From NCBI RefSeq assembly GCF_009755225.1, contig NZ_WQKZ01000007.1, forward strand, positions 1 to 64,000: a stretch of 64,000 nucleotides of DNA, written 5' to 3'. Shown here one piece after another: positions 1 through 8,291 of this stretch. The position numbers and the translations under genes are program-made. Within the stretch, counting starts at the first letter, position 1. The number at the start of each line of letters is the position of its first letter. The notes below the pieces were generated by a model. It searched no databases, was not told the DNA's origin, and saw nothing but the letters and a program-made list of their open reading frames with translations. This DNA comes from Hymenobacter ginkgonis. Lineage in GTDB: Bacteria; Bacteroidota; Bacteroidia; Cytophagales; Hymenobacteraceae.

Positions 1-64
1 CCCAAGTTGGTACCAACTTGGCGACCCACTCGCCCAAGTTGGTACCAACTTGGCGACCCACTCG
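1..64. repeat. Tandem 32-bp repeat with internal palindrome
   Basis: Two exact copies of a 32-bp unit occupy 1-32 and 33-64. Each unit contains the 20-bp perfect palindrome CCAAGTTGGTACCAACTTGG followed by a short spacer. The array may extend left of the window. No gene is supported in 1-241. Function is unknown; such palindromes can be protein-binding sites, REP-type elements or mobile-element ends. Confidence 0.85.
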
Positions 65-85
65 GATTCGCTGCGCGAATCCGAG
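61..85. repeat. Perfect 10-bp inverted repeat hairpin
   Basis: Arms CTCGGATTCG (61-70) and CGAATCCGAG (76-85) flank a 5-nt loop. It abuts the tandem palindromes to its left, so the three palindromes form one cluster. There is no T-tract after it, so it is not a clear terminator. Confidence 0.7.
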
Positions 86-241
86 GCGCGCTGTTCCCCG
101 CCATCGCGGCAACCCGTAAAAGCGCGCCCCTGGCTGGCCCCATAACGGCGGGCAGGCTACCGCCGAAAGGCAGGCCTGGTGGAGCTAGCCGCCTGTTTTT
201 TTTACCAGTTATAAGCCGTCGTTTGCAGTATGTAAAAAAGC

Positions 242-934
242 TCAACTATTTGGTTGCCAATTCATTCCTGTACGTAAGCGTCGATTGTTCAGGGTTGAGA
301 ATACTTCCACTCCTTGCCCACCTAAAAAAGCATCTACTTCTTGAATATCAAGGTAGTAGCTATCTGTAAAGACCTCGAATTGCCACCGTACGAGTAAGCC
401 AGCTGAATTCAAATAGGGTTCCGCATACGCTTCAAAGCTGGGCAACAGTTTCTGTTTTGCCTCTTCTTCGGTCGGCGCCCTAATCACTAAAAGCCTATCC
501 TCATACTTCTGCATCCCGTTCGTCTTGTTCTCAATCTGGATAGCGAAGCGGGCTTGAATGCACCAAAAAGAGGGTTCTGGTGCTGTTTCTTGGCAGGTCA
601 GTCCTTCAATGGCCTCAATAGTTACCCCCCTCACGAAAGGCTGTTGCACAAGGAGTGGAAGCTGAGCTAGTGGGAGGCTGGCGGCTAAACCAGCCGGCCG
701 ATTGCGAGAGCCCAGACGGGTGAAAGAAGTCCCTCCTGGTAACAGCGCCACTAAGCGCTGATAGGCTTGTCGGTACTGAGCATCTATTTGCCTAATCCGC
801 TCGCGTGGCGCAAGTTGGACAACGGATTGATAACCGGGATAGGCTAAGTGAACCCGAACAGACGCGAGTTGGGAAAGCGAATGGAGGTCTGTTTGGGACA
901 GACCCCAAGGTTCTAAATCAAGTGTAGCCGACAT
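242..934 (-). CDS. Hypothetical protein (230 aa)
   Basis: An uninterrupted 230-codon frame starting at ATG 934. I do not recognise the family. No signal peptide, membrane segment or conserved motif is visible; the protein is rich in Gln, Leu and Arg and looks soluble. It is divergent from the next gene, with about 165 bp between the two starts, which leaves room for a shared promoter region. Being a long frame with normal composition and no better overlapping candidate, it is probably a real gene, but its function cannot be assigned. Confidence 0.6.
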   Translation of the reverse strand: MSATLDLEPWGLSQTDLHSLSQLASVRVHLAYPGYQSVVQLAPRERIRQIDAQYRQAYQRLVALLPGGTSFTRLGSRNRPAGLAASLPLAQLPLLVQQPFVRGVTIEAIEGLTCQETAPEPSFWCIQARFAIQIENKTNGMQKYEDRLLVIRAPTEEEAKQKLLPSFEAYAEPYLNSAGLLVRWQFEVFTDSYYLDIQEVDAFLGGQGVEVFSTLNNRRLRTGMNWQPNS

Positions 935-1101
935 TTTCTGCCTTAATAGTCCGGCAAAGTACTACGCCGGCCGCGTCCCAGAGGAAGGCCAAAACCGTCA
1001 CGATTCCAAGGTGTGTCCGGGATGCCACATTACATTAAGTGGCTTTTCCAAGGAACCAAAGCGGGAAGGAGTTGACCGCTACCTTACCTAAAATTCTATT
1101 T

Positions 1102-1554
1102 ATGACAGAACAACAGCGCTTAGTAGCCTACATTCAGGGAGAAGCAGCTCCCTCTTCAGCCGTATTCATTGAGATTCAACACGTGTCAGACCCAGCGGCC
1201 TGTTTAGCCAAGCTGGTTACGATTATGCAAGGCGTGCTATCACTACCGGACGAGTTATGGGACGAAGATGCGGCCGTGCAGTGGGAGCTCTACTTGCCTA
1301 CTTGGTTCGTAACGAGCATGAAGCAATTCTCCTTGACGCAGATTATGGCCACCCCTGGCCAGTGGGAGTATGAGTCCTGGGTCGCTACGATGTGTGCTAG
1401 GCAGTGGGAATGGTGGAGTTCCGCAGTAGGTCCAGCTTCTTTGAGCATCACCCTTGACCTCTTAGGTCTGCCTTACAATGGGGGACCCATTTTCTACGCT
1501 GTAAAGGCAAGTTGTCCAATGGGATACACGGTACAGGCTACGGAAAATTTCTGA
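1102..1554 (+). CDS. Hypothetical protein (150 aa)
   Basis: Frame open from a GTG at 1039, but ATG 1102 is the more natural start, giving 150 residues beginning MTEQQRLVAYIQGE. The protein is acidic and Trp-rich (several WE and WW dipeptides) with no signal peptide or membrane segment. I do not recognise it. Its size, acidity and place among other small unknown genes resemble immunity-type or other accessory proteins, but that is only an analogy. It lies 118 bp upstream of another small same-strand gene. Confidence 0.5.
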   Translation: MTEQQRLVAYIQGEAAPSSAVFIEIQHVSDPAACLAKLVTIMQGVLSLPDELWDEDAAVQWELYLPTWFVTSMKQFSLTQIMATPGQWEYESWVATMCARQWEWWSSAVGPASLSITLDLLGLPYNGGPIFYAVKASCPMGYTVQATENF

Positions 1555-1672
1555 AAGCTACGTGATGAGCTTATAACATGTATTGACGTAACTGGAGGAG
1601 TAATCACTGTTAAAGTGCCACTAGGCTTAGCCAGGATATATTTTCGCGTAAAACGCACTTAGTCAAACTGTT

Positions 1673-2113
1673 ATGATTCAAGTGCTCGTCAATGGCCAAC
1701 AACTCCTTATCCCGAGCGATGCTGAATGGGCCGAAATTCTTCGAGGTGGCGAGTTGAATGGCCGGCAAACATCCGCCACTTTTCTGTGGTCAGTGCAACG
1801 TTGCCTGCCGGTAGTGGCGCAGTATGCCGAGCTTAGTCTAACTATCCTTGATTTAGATGGTTGCCACTTTTTCACCAAGGTTTTTTTAGGCGTTGCTGAT
1901 TACAAGCAGCGCGTATTTTTAGAAGAACTTCAGTGTATAGTTTGTAATTGGTCAGGTTGGACAGCGGACCCTTTAGTAGAAGATAACTACATAGGGCTCC
2001 CCTGGGACTTGGTGTTACCGTTGATTCAGAAAGCAATGACTTTTCCATTGTCTCCTTGCCCAACCTGTGGCGCCAAACTACCACGTCGTCACCCCATCTG
2101 GGTAGCGTATTAA
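1673..2113 (+). CDS. Hypothetical protein with paired CxxC motifs
   Basis: A 146-residue protein from ATG 1673. It has two CxxC pairs, Cys88/Cys91 (CIVC) and Cys129/Cys132 (CPTC followed by GAKLPRR). This spacing would fit a single four-cysteine zinc-binding site. The first 85 residues are mostly hydrophobic and aromatic without a membrane span. No family is recognised. It follows another small unknown gene on the same strand and may be co-transcribed with it. Metal binding is an inference from the cysteines alone. Confidence 0.55.
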   Translation: MIQVLVNGQQLLIPSDAEWAEILRGGELNGRQTSATFLWSVQRCLPVVAQYAELSLTILDLDGCHFFTKVFLGVADYKQRVFLEELQCIVCNWSGWTADPLVEDNYIGLPWDLVLPLIQKAMTFPLSPCPTCGAKLPRRHPIWVAY

Positions 2114-2436
2114 TCAGTCTACTTCACTACCAAAAAGGTAGTTACTAGTCAAAAAAGCTGCTAAATATTATAGTGGAGCTTATAACGTTTCTTAAGCCAA
2201 CAATTATAAAACGTCACAGTCGGCTATACTCAGTTGTCAACTGAGCGGTTAACTTCTGTGATATGCTTGCTCAGTCAGTAAAGAGGGCTAGTGCACTTGA
2301 CTGGTAGTTACTATATTTAGCAACTACTCGCTTGCTCGCTGTACCCCCTTTTAAGCGAGGCCATTATTAGACGCGGCCTAGGGAGCTTTTCTGTTTCCCC
2401 ACTTATACGACCGCTATTTTGCGTAGTGTCCTTGCT
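2114..2436. other. AT-rich intergenic region
   Basis: No gene is visible. A weak hairpin at 2126-2142 (ACTACC, A5 loop, GGTAGT) followed by A-rich sequence could terminate the upstream gene. A second short palindrome, CTCAGTTGTCAACTGAG, lies near 2230. The sequence GAGCTTATAAC occurs both near 1567 and near 2176, but no promoter could be assigned. Confidence 0.4.
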
Positions 2437-2907
2437 ATGAACAAACTGCTATCACTTTTACTAGGCACTTGCGTGCTGGTTATCGGCTGTAGTAAGGAGA
2501 AAGAGAATGCTCCCGTGCCCGTACTCACCACTACGAAGAACACTATTCAGTATCAGGTTAATGGTCAAGCGCTCACCCAAGAGGCTAGAGTAAGCTACCA
2601 GCCTGCCTCGTTGCCAACTCGCTCCTTTGACTTGCTCACTATCGAGGCGGGCGATTCGGCGCGAGCCTCAGCTAAAGAATATGTGCAAGTGGCCTTTATT
2701 AAGGGAGCCGGCCGGCCGGAAGTTGAGTATGGCATCGTGGCCATCCGCTTCATCGACTCGGCCAACAACCTTACGTGGGGGCTCAATCTGCAGGGCACCT
2801 TAGCCCGGTCGAGCGCCACATGGAACGGCTCGTTTGCCGGTACTACTATGGACCAGTTTGGCAACCTCAAGACCACAATAAAGGGGGTGTTTAGCAATGT
2901 ACCCTAA
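2437..2907 (+). CDS. Small lipoprotein (156 aa)
   Basis: Start placed at ATG 2437 because it gives a clean lipoprotein signal peptide: MNKLL, a hydrophobic core, then lipobox VIGC with the lipidated Cys18. An upstream TTG at 2419 keeps the frame open but would spoil the signal. The mature protein is a small Gly/Ser/Thr-rich domain of the kind common in Bacteroidota outer-membrane-anchored lipoproteins. No enzymatic motif is seen. It ends 38 bp from the stop of the convergent T9SS gene. Function unknown; localisation is a confident inference from the lipobox. Confidence 0.75.
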   Translation: MNKLLSLLLGTCVLVIGCSKEKENAPVPVLTTTKNTIQYQVNGQALTQEARVSYQPASLPTRSFDLLTIEAGDSARASAKEYVQVAFIKGAGRPEVEYGIVAIRFIDSANNLTWGLNLQGTLARSSATWNGSFAGTTMDQFGNLKTTIKGVFSNVP

Positions 2908-2945
2908 GACAATCAGTCTTGGAGATTACACCTCACTGCCTACGG

Positions 2946-5090
2946 TTAACGAATTACTTCTACCCAGCCCTTCAGGCGCCGCCCCGACGTGGGCTGGACT
3001 AATAGGTAGTAGTACTGGCCCTGGGCAAGGCCGGAGGCCGCCCATTGCCCGTCATACTGCCGCTGCTCGTACACGAGCCGCCCCCACCGGTTGAATACCT
3101 GTAAATCCCACACCTTAGGTTCCAGACCGACTAATTGGAACGTTTCATTCTGCGCATCCCCGTTGGGGGTAATCACATTAGGGAGTAGAAAGGGACAATC
3201 CTCGCCAAAGTGCACTTGCACTTGCGCCTGGCTCGCGCAGCCCGTCCCGGAGGTTACCGTCACGGTGTACGTACCGGGCGCGGTAGCCGTAAAGGTGGGG
3301 CTAGTACTGCCATCCTGCCACTGGTAGGTGGTGCCAGGGGGTTGAGCCGTGGGGGTCAAGCGCACTTGTTGGCCCGTACAAATCGTTTGGTTGGGTTCAA
3401 GCAAAATCTGGGGAGCCAGCGAAGTTACGGTGACGGAGTCGCGCGAAGGGCAGCGCTCGGGGGCGGTTACTTCCACCGCGTAGCGCCCATTGTGGGTGGC
3501 TACATACTGTGCAGCGGTTGAGCCGTCTTGCCAGCGAAAGGTCGTGCCAATCGGTTGGATTGGCGTTACCCGCAGCACGACGGGACCTTCGCTACAGGGT
3601 GGTGCCGGCTCCATGACTACGTGGGCCTGGGTAGCCGGCTGAATCGCAACGTGTTGGCTGTAGGTATACGTGGCGCCGCTCGCTTCCCGTACGGTCATCG
3701 TCACGGGATAGGTGCCGACCGCCGCGTACTGATGGGTAACCATTGGGCCGCTGGCCGAGTTGGCGGTACCCGCCGCTGGTTCGCCAAAGTCCCACGTAAC
3801 TGTGGCCCCGGGTAGGGTTGGGTAAAGAGAGGCGGTGAATACAGCAGCTTCTCCCAGGCAGAGCGCTGAACGCAAGAGTCCGAAGTTAACGAGTACCTGG
3901 CTGGGTACGGGCGGGCGCACGAGCCCATTAGGTAGCCCTAGCAGACTGTGGTGGTCGGGCGTAAAGCCCGCCACGGCGTTGAATTGGAATTGGCACCCTG
4001 GCCCGAGCGTATTCGGCGAGCCAATTACACAGACTCCGTACGAATTAGTGCCTTGGGCATACAGCGCGCCGTATATTTTTTGGTCTGGGCCTAATTGAAG
4101 CGCGCCGAAGGTGGCGAGGGAACTAGTAGCGATGGTGACGACTTCTGCGGTGAGTAGGTTATACTGGTAGAGGACCGGGTCGGAACTCACGTATAAGAAC
4201 TGGCTATTGGGCGAAAATTCTACCCCGTAATACTGCTGGGCGAGCGCGCGGCTTACATCAGGAAGTCGACGCGGGCCCGACACCACGCCGGTGCCATAGT
4301 TGAAATCAAATACTTCGAGCGGCCCATTGAACTGGGCAACCGCCAGCTTTTGGCCCGTTGGCGCGACCTTCATGTACCCCACCGCGTTGTAATCGTGCCG
4401 CACATTGCCCCCCCCTTGGTGCGGGGTTCCTGCTGCCGACTGCACGGGCGCGAGGCGGAGCCCGCCGGCCGTCAGCAAGTAAGCAAGAAAGACATTACTA
4501 TTCCAGCCGTGCACTAGAAGCCAGAAGTCTTGCTGGTTAGCGTGGCGCACGGCCACCAGTTTTTCGGTCAGGCGGCCATCGCCCAGCGGCACGGGTACCC
4601 GGATAGCTTTCGTCACCACTTCCCCTAGGCCCCCTTGCTGGGCCATATCAACCACGGAATACTGCAGGCCGCGTTGCAACCCGTTTTCGACTGCATCTAC
4701 CGTGAAAATATAGTACTGCTGGCCGGGCCCCGGCTTGGGCACGATTGTTACCCCTTGAGTGGCCGAGTTGGGCAGCGTTTCGGAGCGGGTTGGGTCCTCA
4801 AAGCCGCCAAGCCCTTGGCCGTTGGTCATTACCTGGTGCAAACGATTCCAAACGGTGAGGCCATTAGTGTAGAAAAGCAGTTGGCCCTGCGCATCCGAGA
4901 TGCTGGCACATCCCTCCCCTGAAACCAGGGCCCCATCCGTTAACGCGTGCACGCTAGTTGCGGAGAAGGCTAGGCCGGCTTGTTGCCCAAAATACCACGT
5001 AGTAAATTCTGCTTGGCCGTAGGCGGGCAGACTTCCCAGTGCACAGACGACTAACCATAGCAAAGCGAGCCACTTTACGGAAGTACCCAT
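2946..5090 (-). CDS. T9SS type B sorting domain protein with PKD domain
   Basis: A 714-residue secreted protein. ATG 5090 is preferred over the upstream 5108 start because it gives a standard signal peptide (hydrophobic core, then LPAYGQA). The N-terminal 400 residues look like a surface beta-propeller of the type with YVSSDP-like blades. A PKD-type domain follows (WDFGEP... VTHQYAAVGTYPVTM), then two Ig-like repeats sharing WQDGST. The C-terminus has the gliding-motility-associated type B signature NVITPNGDAQNE and FNRWGRLVYE. It is therefore expected to cross the outer membrane by the type IX system. The ligand or role is unknown; adhesion is a guess. Confidence 0.88.
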   Translation of the reverse strand: MGTSVKWLALLWLVVCALGSLPAYGQAEFTTWYFGQQAGLAFSATSVHALTDGALVSGEGCASISDAQGQLLFYTNGLTVWNRLHQVMTNGQGLGGFEDPTRSETLPNSATQGVTIVPKPGPGQQYYIFTVDAVENGLQRGLQYSVVDMAQQGGLGEVVTKAIRVPVPLGDGRLTEKLVAVRHANQQDFWLLVHGWNSNVFLAYLLTAGGLRLAPVQSAAGTPHQGGGNVRHDYNAVGYMKVAPTGQKLAVAQFNGPLEVFDFNYGTGVVSGPRRLPDVSRALAQQYYGVEFSPNSQFLYVSSDPVLYQYNLLTAEVVTIATSSLATFGALQLGPDQKIYGALYAQGTNSYGVCVIGSPNTLGPGCQFQFNAVAGFTPDHHSLLGLPNGLVRPPVPSQVLVNFGLLRSALCLGEAAVFTASLYPTLPGATVTWDFGEPAAGTANSASGPMVTHQYAAVGTYPVTMTVREASGATYTYSQHVAIQPATQAHVVMEPAPPCSEGPVVLRVTPIQPIGTTFRWQDGSTAAQYVATHNGRYAVEVTAPERCPSRDSVTVTSLAPQILLEPNQTICTGQQVRLTPTAQPPGTTYQWQDGSTSPTFTATAPGTYTVTVTSGTGCASQAQVQVHFGEDCPFLLPNVITPNGDAQNETFQLVGLEPKVWDLQVFNRWGRLVYEQRQYDGQWAASGLAQGQYYYLLVQPTSGRRLKGWVEVIR

Positions 5091-5783
5091 GTACAAAAGG
5101 CTAAACAATTAGTTAGCGGTAAATCAAGGTTTTGTATAAGCAAAGGAAAGAATAAAAGAGGCAGTTAATTCCTTTCTTCTGCCGGTAAGTGATAGCAGCC
5201 TTACTATGTAGATCGTCGAATTACTTCAGTTAGCTATTCTCAAGGGGCAACAGTGTATGCATCGTGTTGCTCCCAGGCTTAGCAACTGCACGCTTAGTCC
5301 CTAATTGATAGCGGTAGGCCCCGAAAGGTGCGCCTTTCGGACCCGCCAGGACTTGGGAACTTTGGAAGTTACCATGGGCAACTTGGTAGACCATTCTGTT
5401 GCGCCAGGGATTAGGCGCCTTTTGGGGCCGCCTGGGCTATTTCGAGCGTATGGCTGCACGCGTTTCAAACAGGCTAGCTACCGAGCAACAAGCAGCTACT
5501 ACAGTCTAGGGCGACGACTGGTCGTTGCTGGCGTACTGTCCAGCTGGCGACCAGCGCTGGACGGTAAGTGTCGAGGCCCTTGCCACCTCAGTCTACTAAA
5601 AAGACCCAGTAAGAATAACCTGGCGTTCTGTCCGGCTCGTCCAGCCTCCCTCCGGCCGGCAGCAGGTCGCGACAGGCAGGGAAGGCTGGCTAGCGGAAGG
5701 GGTCCGGCTCAGAACAAGTGGCCGTGGCCCAAACCCGCGCGGCGCACCGGACTGAAACTAGCGGTAGCTGCTAGGCGCGCGCT
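5091..5783. other. Intergenic region with one dispersed-repeat head
   Basis: No convincing gene; the 180-codon plus-strand frame across 5305-5847 has low-complexity composition and runs into the antisense of the next gene. The palindrome CCGAAAGG-TGCG-CCTTTCGG at 5321-5340 matches the head motif of a dispersed intergenic repeat also found near 17.6, 21.1, 24.2, 28.6 and 34.3 kb. Confidence 0.45.
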
Positions 5784-7705
5784 TTACTCGACCGTAAGCC
5801 GCAGGGCCTGGGTGCCTACCCGCACCAGGTACAACCCGGGGACGTAGCCCGCGGGCAGCCCCAGCGTGGCCGTGCCCGCCGCGTCGGTCGTGACGGCTAG
5901 CACCTGGTGGCCCAGGGTATCATAGACGTGTACTGCCGACCGGGGGGGGGGGCGCCGGTGAGCGTGGCCATCCAGCGGGTGGGGTTCGGGAACAAGACCA
6001 GCGCGGACGGGCTGCTCCGGGCCACGGCGCGCACGGGCGAGTAGCTAACCGTGCCGTCCGTATCTACCTGTTGCAGGCGGTAGTAGAGCAGGGCTGCACT
6101 GGCCGGCAGCTGGGCATCTACCCACTGGTAGCGGCGGGTAGTGTTACTGCTGCCGGCCGCCGCTACCATGCTAAGGACGGCAAACGTGCGCCCGTCTAGG
6201 CTGCGCTCCACGCCAAATGCGTGGCTATCCTTTTCCGAAGCAGTGCTCCAGGCCAGGCGCACGGCGGCTGGGCCGGCTACGGTGGCCGTGAAGGCCGTTA
6301 GCTCCACCGGTAGCGGGCCGCTAGGGGTGCCCTCGGGGGCAAAGGCGTAGATTTGGTTGAGGGCGGGCTTGGTGTTCAGGTTGTCGGTGGCGGTAGTGCT
6401 GCTAGCTGTGGGGGCCGGGCCGGTGCCGTTGAGGGAGAGGAAGTAGCCATCGGTGTCGCTCAGGCCGATGCTGGCGCTGCCATTGCGCACGCTGCCGGCC
6501 TCGGGGCGGTACACAAACCAGATGCGGCCGGAGCTCTCAAACAGCCGGACCTGGAAGGAGATGGCCGCCGCCGCCGCGTTGTATTCCCACCGGGCGTTGC
6601 GCCACTCGGCGGTGAAGACGCGGTTGGGGGCCGTGCCCGTGGTGGCGTAGTAGAAGCCGCCGCCGGTCAGATCTAGGTCATCCCAGAGTGGGGCCAGCAG
6701 CGGGCGCGGGGCGCCAATGGTCGAGGACAGGTTGTCTGTGATGCCAGTGCCGGTGCTGGCGATGTTCTGGCCGAAGGTGAGCCAGCCGTTGGTGCTGGCC
6801 GACACCGTGGTGTAGGCCTGCCCCCGCAGTACGAAGGGAAAGCCCAGTGGCAGGCCGTTGTAGAGGCCGTCGTCGGCAAAACCCGCCGAGCGGGTGGCGG
6901 GCGCGCCCGCCACCTCCTGGTAGGTGCCCGCGTCCGACTCCTGCAGGCGGGCCGCAAAGGCGAGGTTCGAGCGCGCAGGCGGGTTGAACGCGTAGGTTTG
7001 CCCAGTGGCCGGCTTGGCGACAAGGTCGTTGGTGGAGGTGCTGTAGCTGGCCGCAGGGGCCGGGCCGGTGCTGTTCAGCGAGAGGAAGTCGCCGTCGGGC
7101 CCCGCCAAGCCGATGGATGCTCCCGCCCCCGCTACAGTGTTGACCGCCCCGGTTTCCTGCCGGTACACCAGCTGCACCCGGTTAGTGGTTTCAAACAGCT
7201 GCACCTGAAACGAGATGACGGGCGTCGGCGCGTTAAAGCTCCACTTGACCTGGCGCCACTCGGCGGTGAAGACGCGATAAGGGGGCGTGCCGGTGGTGGC
7301 GTAGTAAAAGTTGCCCAGGGCCAGGCTCAGGTCGGCCCAGAGCGGGGCCACCAGCGGGCGCAGGCCGTTGCCGCCGGTAGCGAGGTTGTTAGCGAAGCCC
7401 GGGTTGGCAATGTCCTGCCCAAAGGTGAGCCAGCCGTTGGTGCTGGCCGAGACCGAGGTGTAGCTCTGGCCTCGAAATACGAAGGTGAAATTTAGCGGCA
7501 GGCCATTGTAAGCCCCGTCGTCAGCCGAGCCCAGCGAGCGGGTGACGGGCGTCGTGGCCAGCTCGGTATATGTGCCGCCGATAGCCAGCAGCGTGTAGCT
7601 CGAGACGGGAAGGGCCGTTTGAGCGCGGGCAGCGCGCGGAGTCAGGACCAGGAAGGCCAGCAGCGCGAGGATGCCCAGCGGGGCAAAGAAGTAACGATAG
7701 CGCAT
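5784..7705 (-). pseudogene. T9SS type A surface protein, frameshifted at poly-G tract
   Basis: The first frame (7705 to 5897, 602 codons) has a signal peptide and two homologous domains of about 200 residues, sharing ADDGxYNGLPL and STNGWLTFG. A linker (PLPVELTAF) leads into the type A sorting domain beginning LVLFPNPT. The frame is lost at an 11-base G tract at 5942-5952 (C tract in the mRNA). In the alternative frame the sorting domain resumes perfectly as RSAVHVYDTLGHQVLAV and ends GLYLVRVGTQALRLTVE with a stop at 5784-5786. A tract of 12 (or 9) would restore one frame of about 640 residues. Either phase variation, a fixed mutation or a sequencing error explains this. With the tract as written, the product would lack its T9SS signal. 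Confidence 0.85.
5942..5952. repeat. 11-base G homopolymer inside coding sequence
   Basis: An uninterrupted run of eleven G inside the sorting-domain codons of the T9SS gene. Runs of this length are prone to slipped-strand mispairing and also to sequencing error. Gaining one base or losing two would restore the full C-terminal sorting domain. Confidence 0.85.
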
Positions 7706-8291
7706 CAGCTAGGAGGAGGGAAGGGCGTTACTCGGCCTGGGTTGTGGCGTAGCCCCCGCGCCCGGCGCCGGATGAGGTGGACTTATTTCGAAGGTCAATA
7801 GTCGCCCTAAAAAGGTGGCTTTCCTACAAAAGGGGCCTAGACAAAGAGCAGGCAATGCCAGTAGCGACTTATCTATCAGCTACTTAATTTTTATTGCGCG
7901 CCCGCGCCCGGGGCCTGTCATCTGCTGGCCAAGCGGCTTCGTCGGCCGTGCGCGCCGCGCCTTCTCAGCCGGCTCCGCGTAAGTTGACGCTACCGGAGAT
8001 GGCAGAGGCCAGTGCGCATGCTTAGCCTCGGTCACGGACGAAGCCTTGGGTGATCTATGCGCTGTGTCTTTCCTTACAAAAGTCACTTCACATAATCTGG
8101 CTTCTGAGCCGAGGCAGGGAAAAGTGCCGGTTTGAGGTTCCCTAACTGCTAAACATGGGATAGCACTTTTTTAGGGTAGCAAAGAGTAGGAACAGAAAAT
8201 ACTGGTAGGCGAATTTGTTGAACGACATTTACCAATTCATAAGGGTAACTCATTGCTTTGAACAATTCAGAGCAGACAACCTATCCTCCTA
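7706..8291. other. Intergenic region, no gene seen
   Basis: Lies between two minus-strand genes. A short minus-strand frame at 7880-8086 has no recognisable product. A loose inverted pair, AAAAGTGC (8120-8127) and GCACTTTT (8163-8170), brackets 35 bp and is followed by T-rich sequence; its role is unclear. Confidence 0.4.

Noticed and set aside
5305..5847. 180-codon plus-strand frame before the frameshifted T9SS gene
   Set aside because: It overlaps antisense the true C-terminus of the sorting domain and has no recognisable features.
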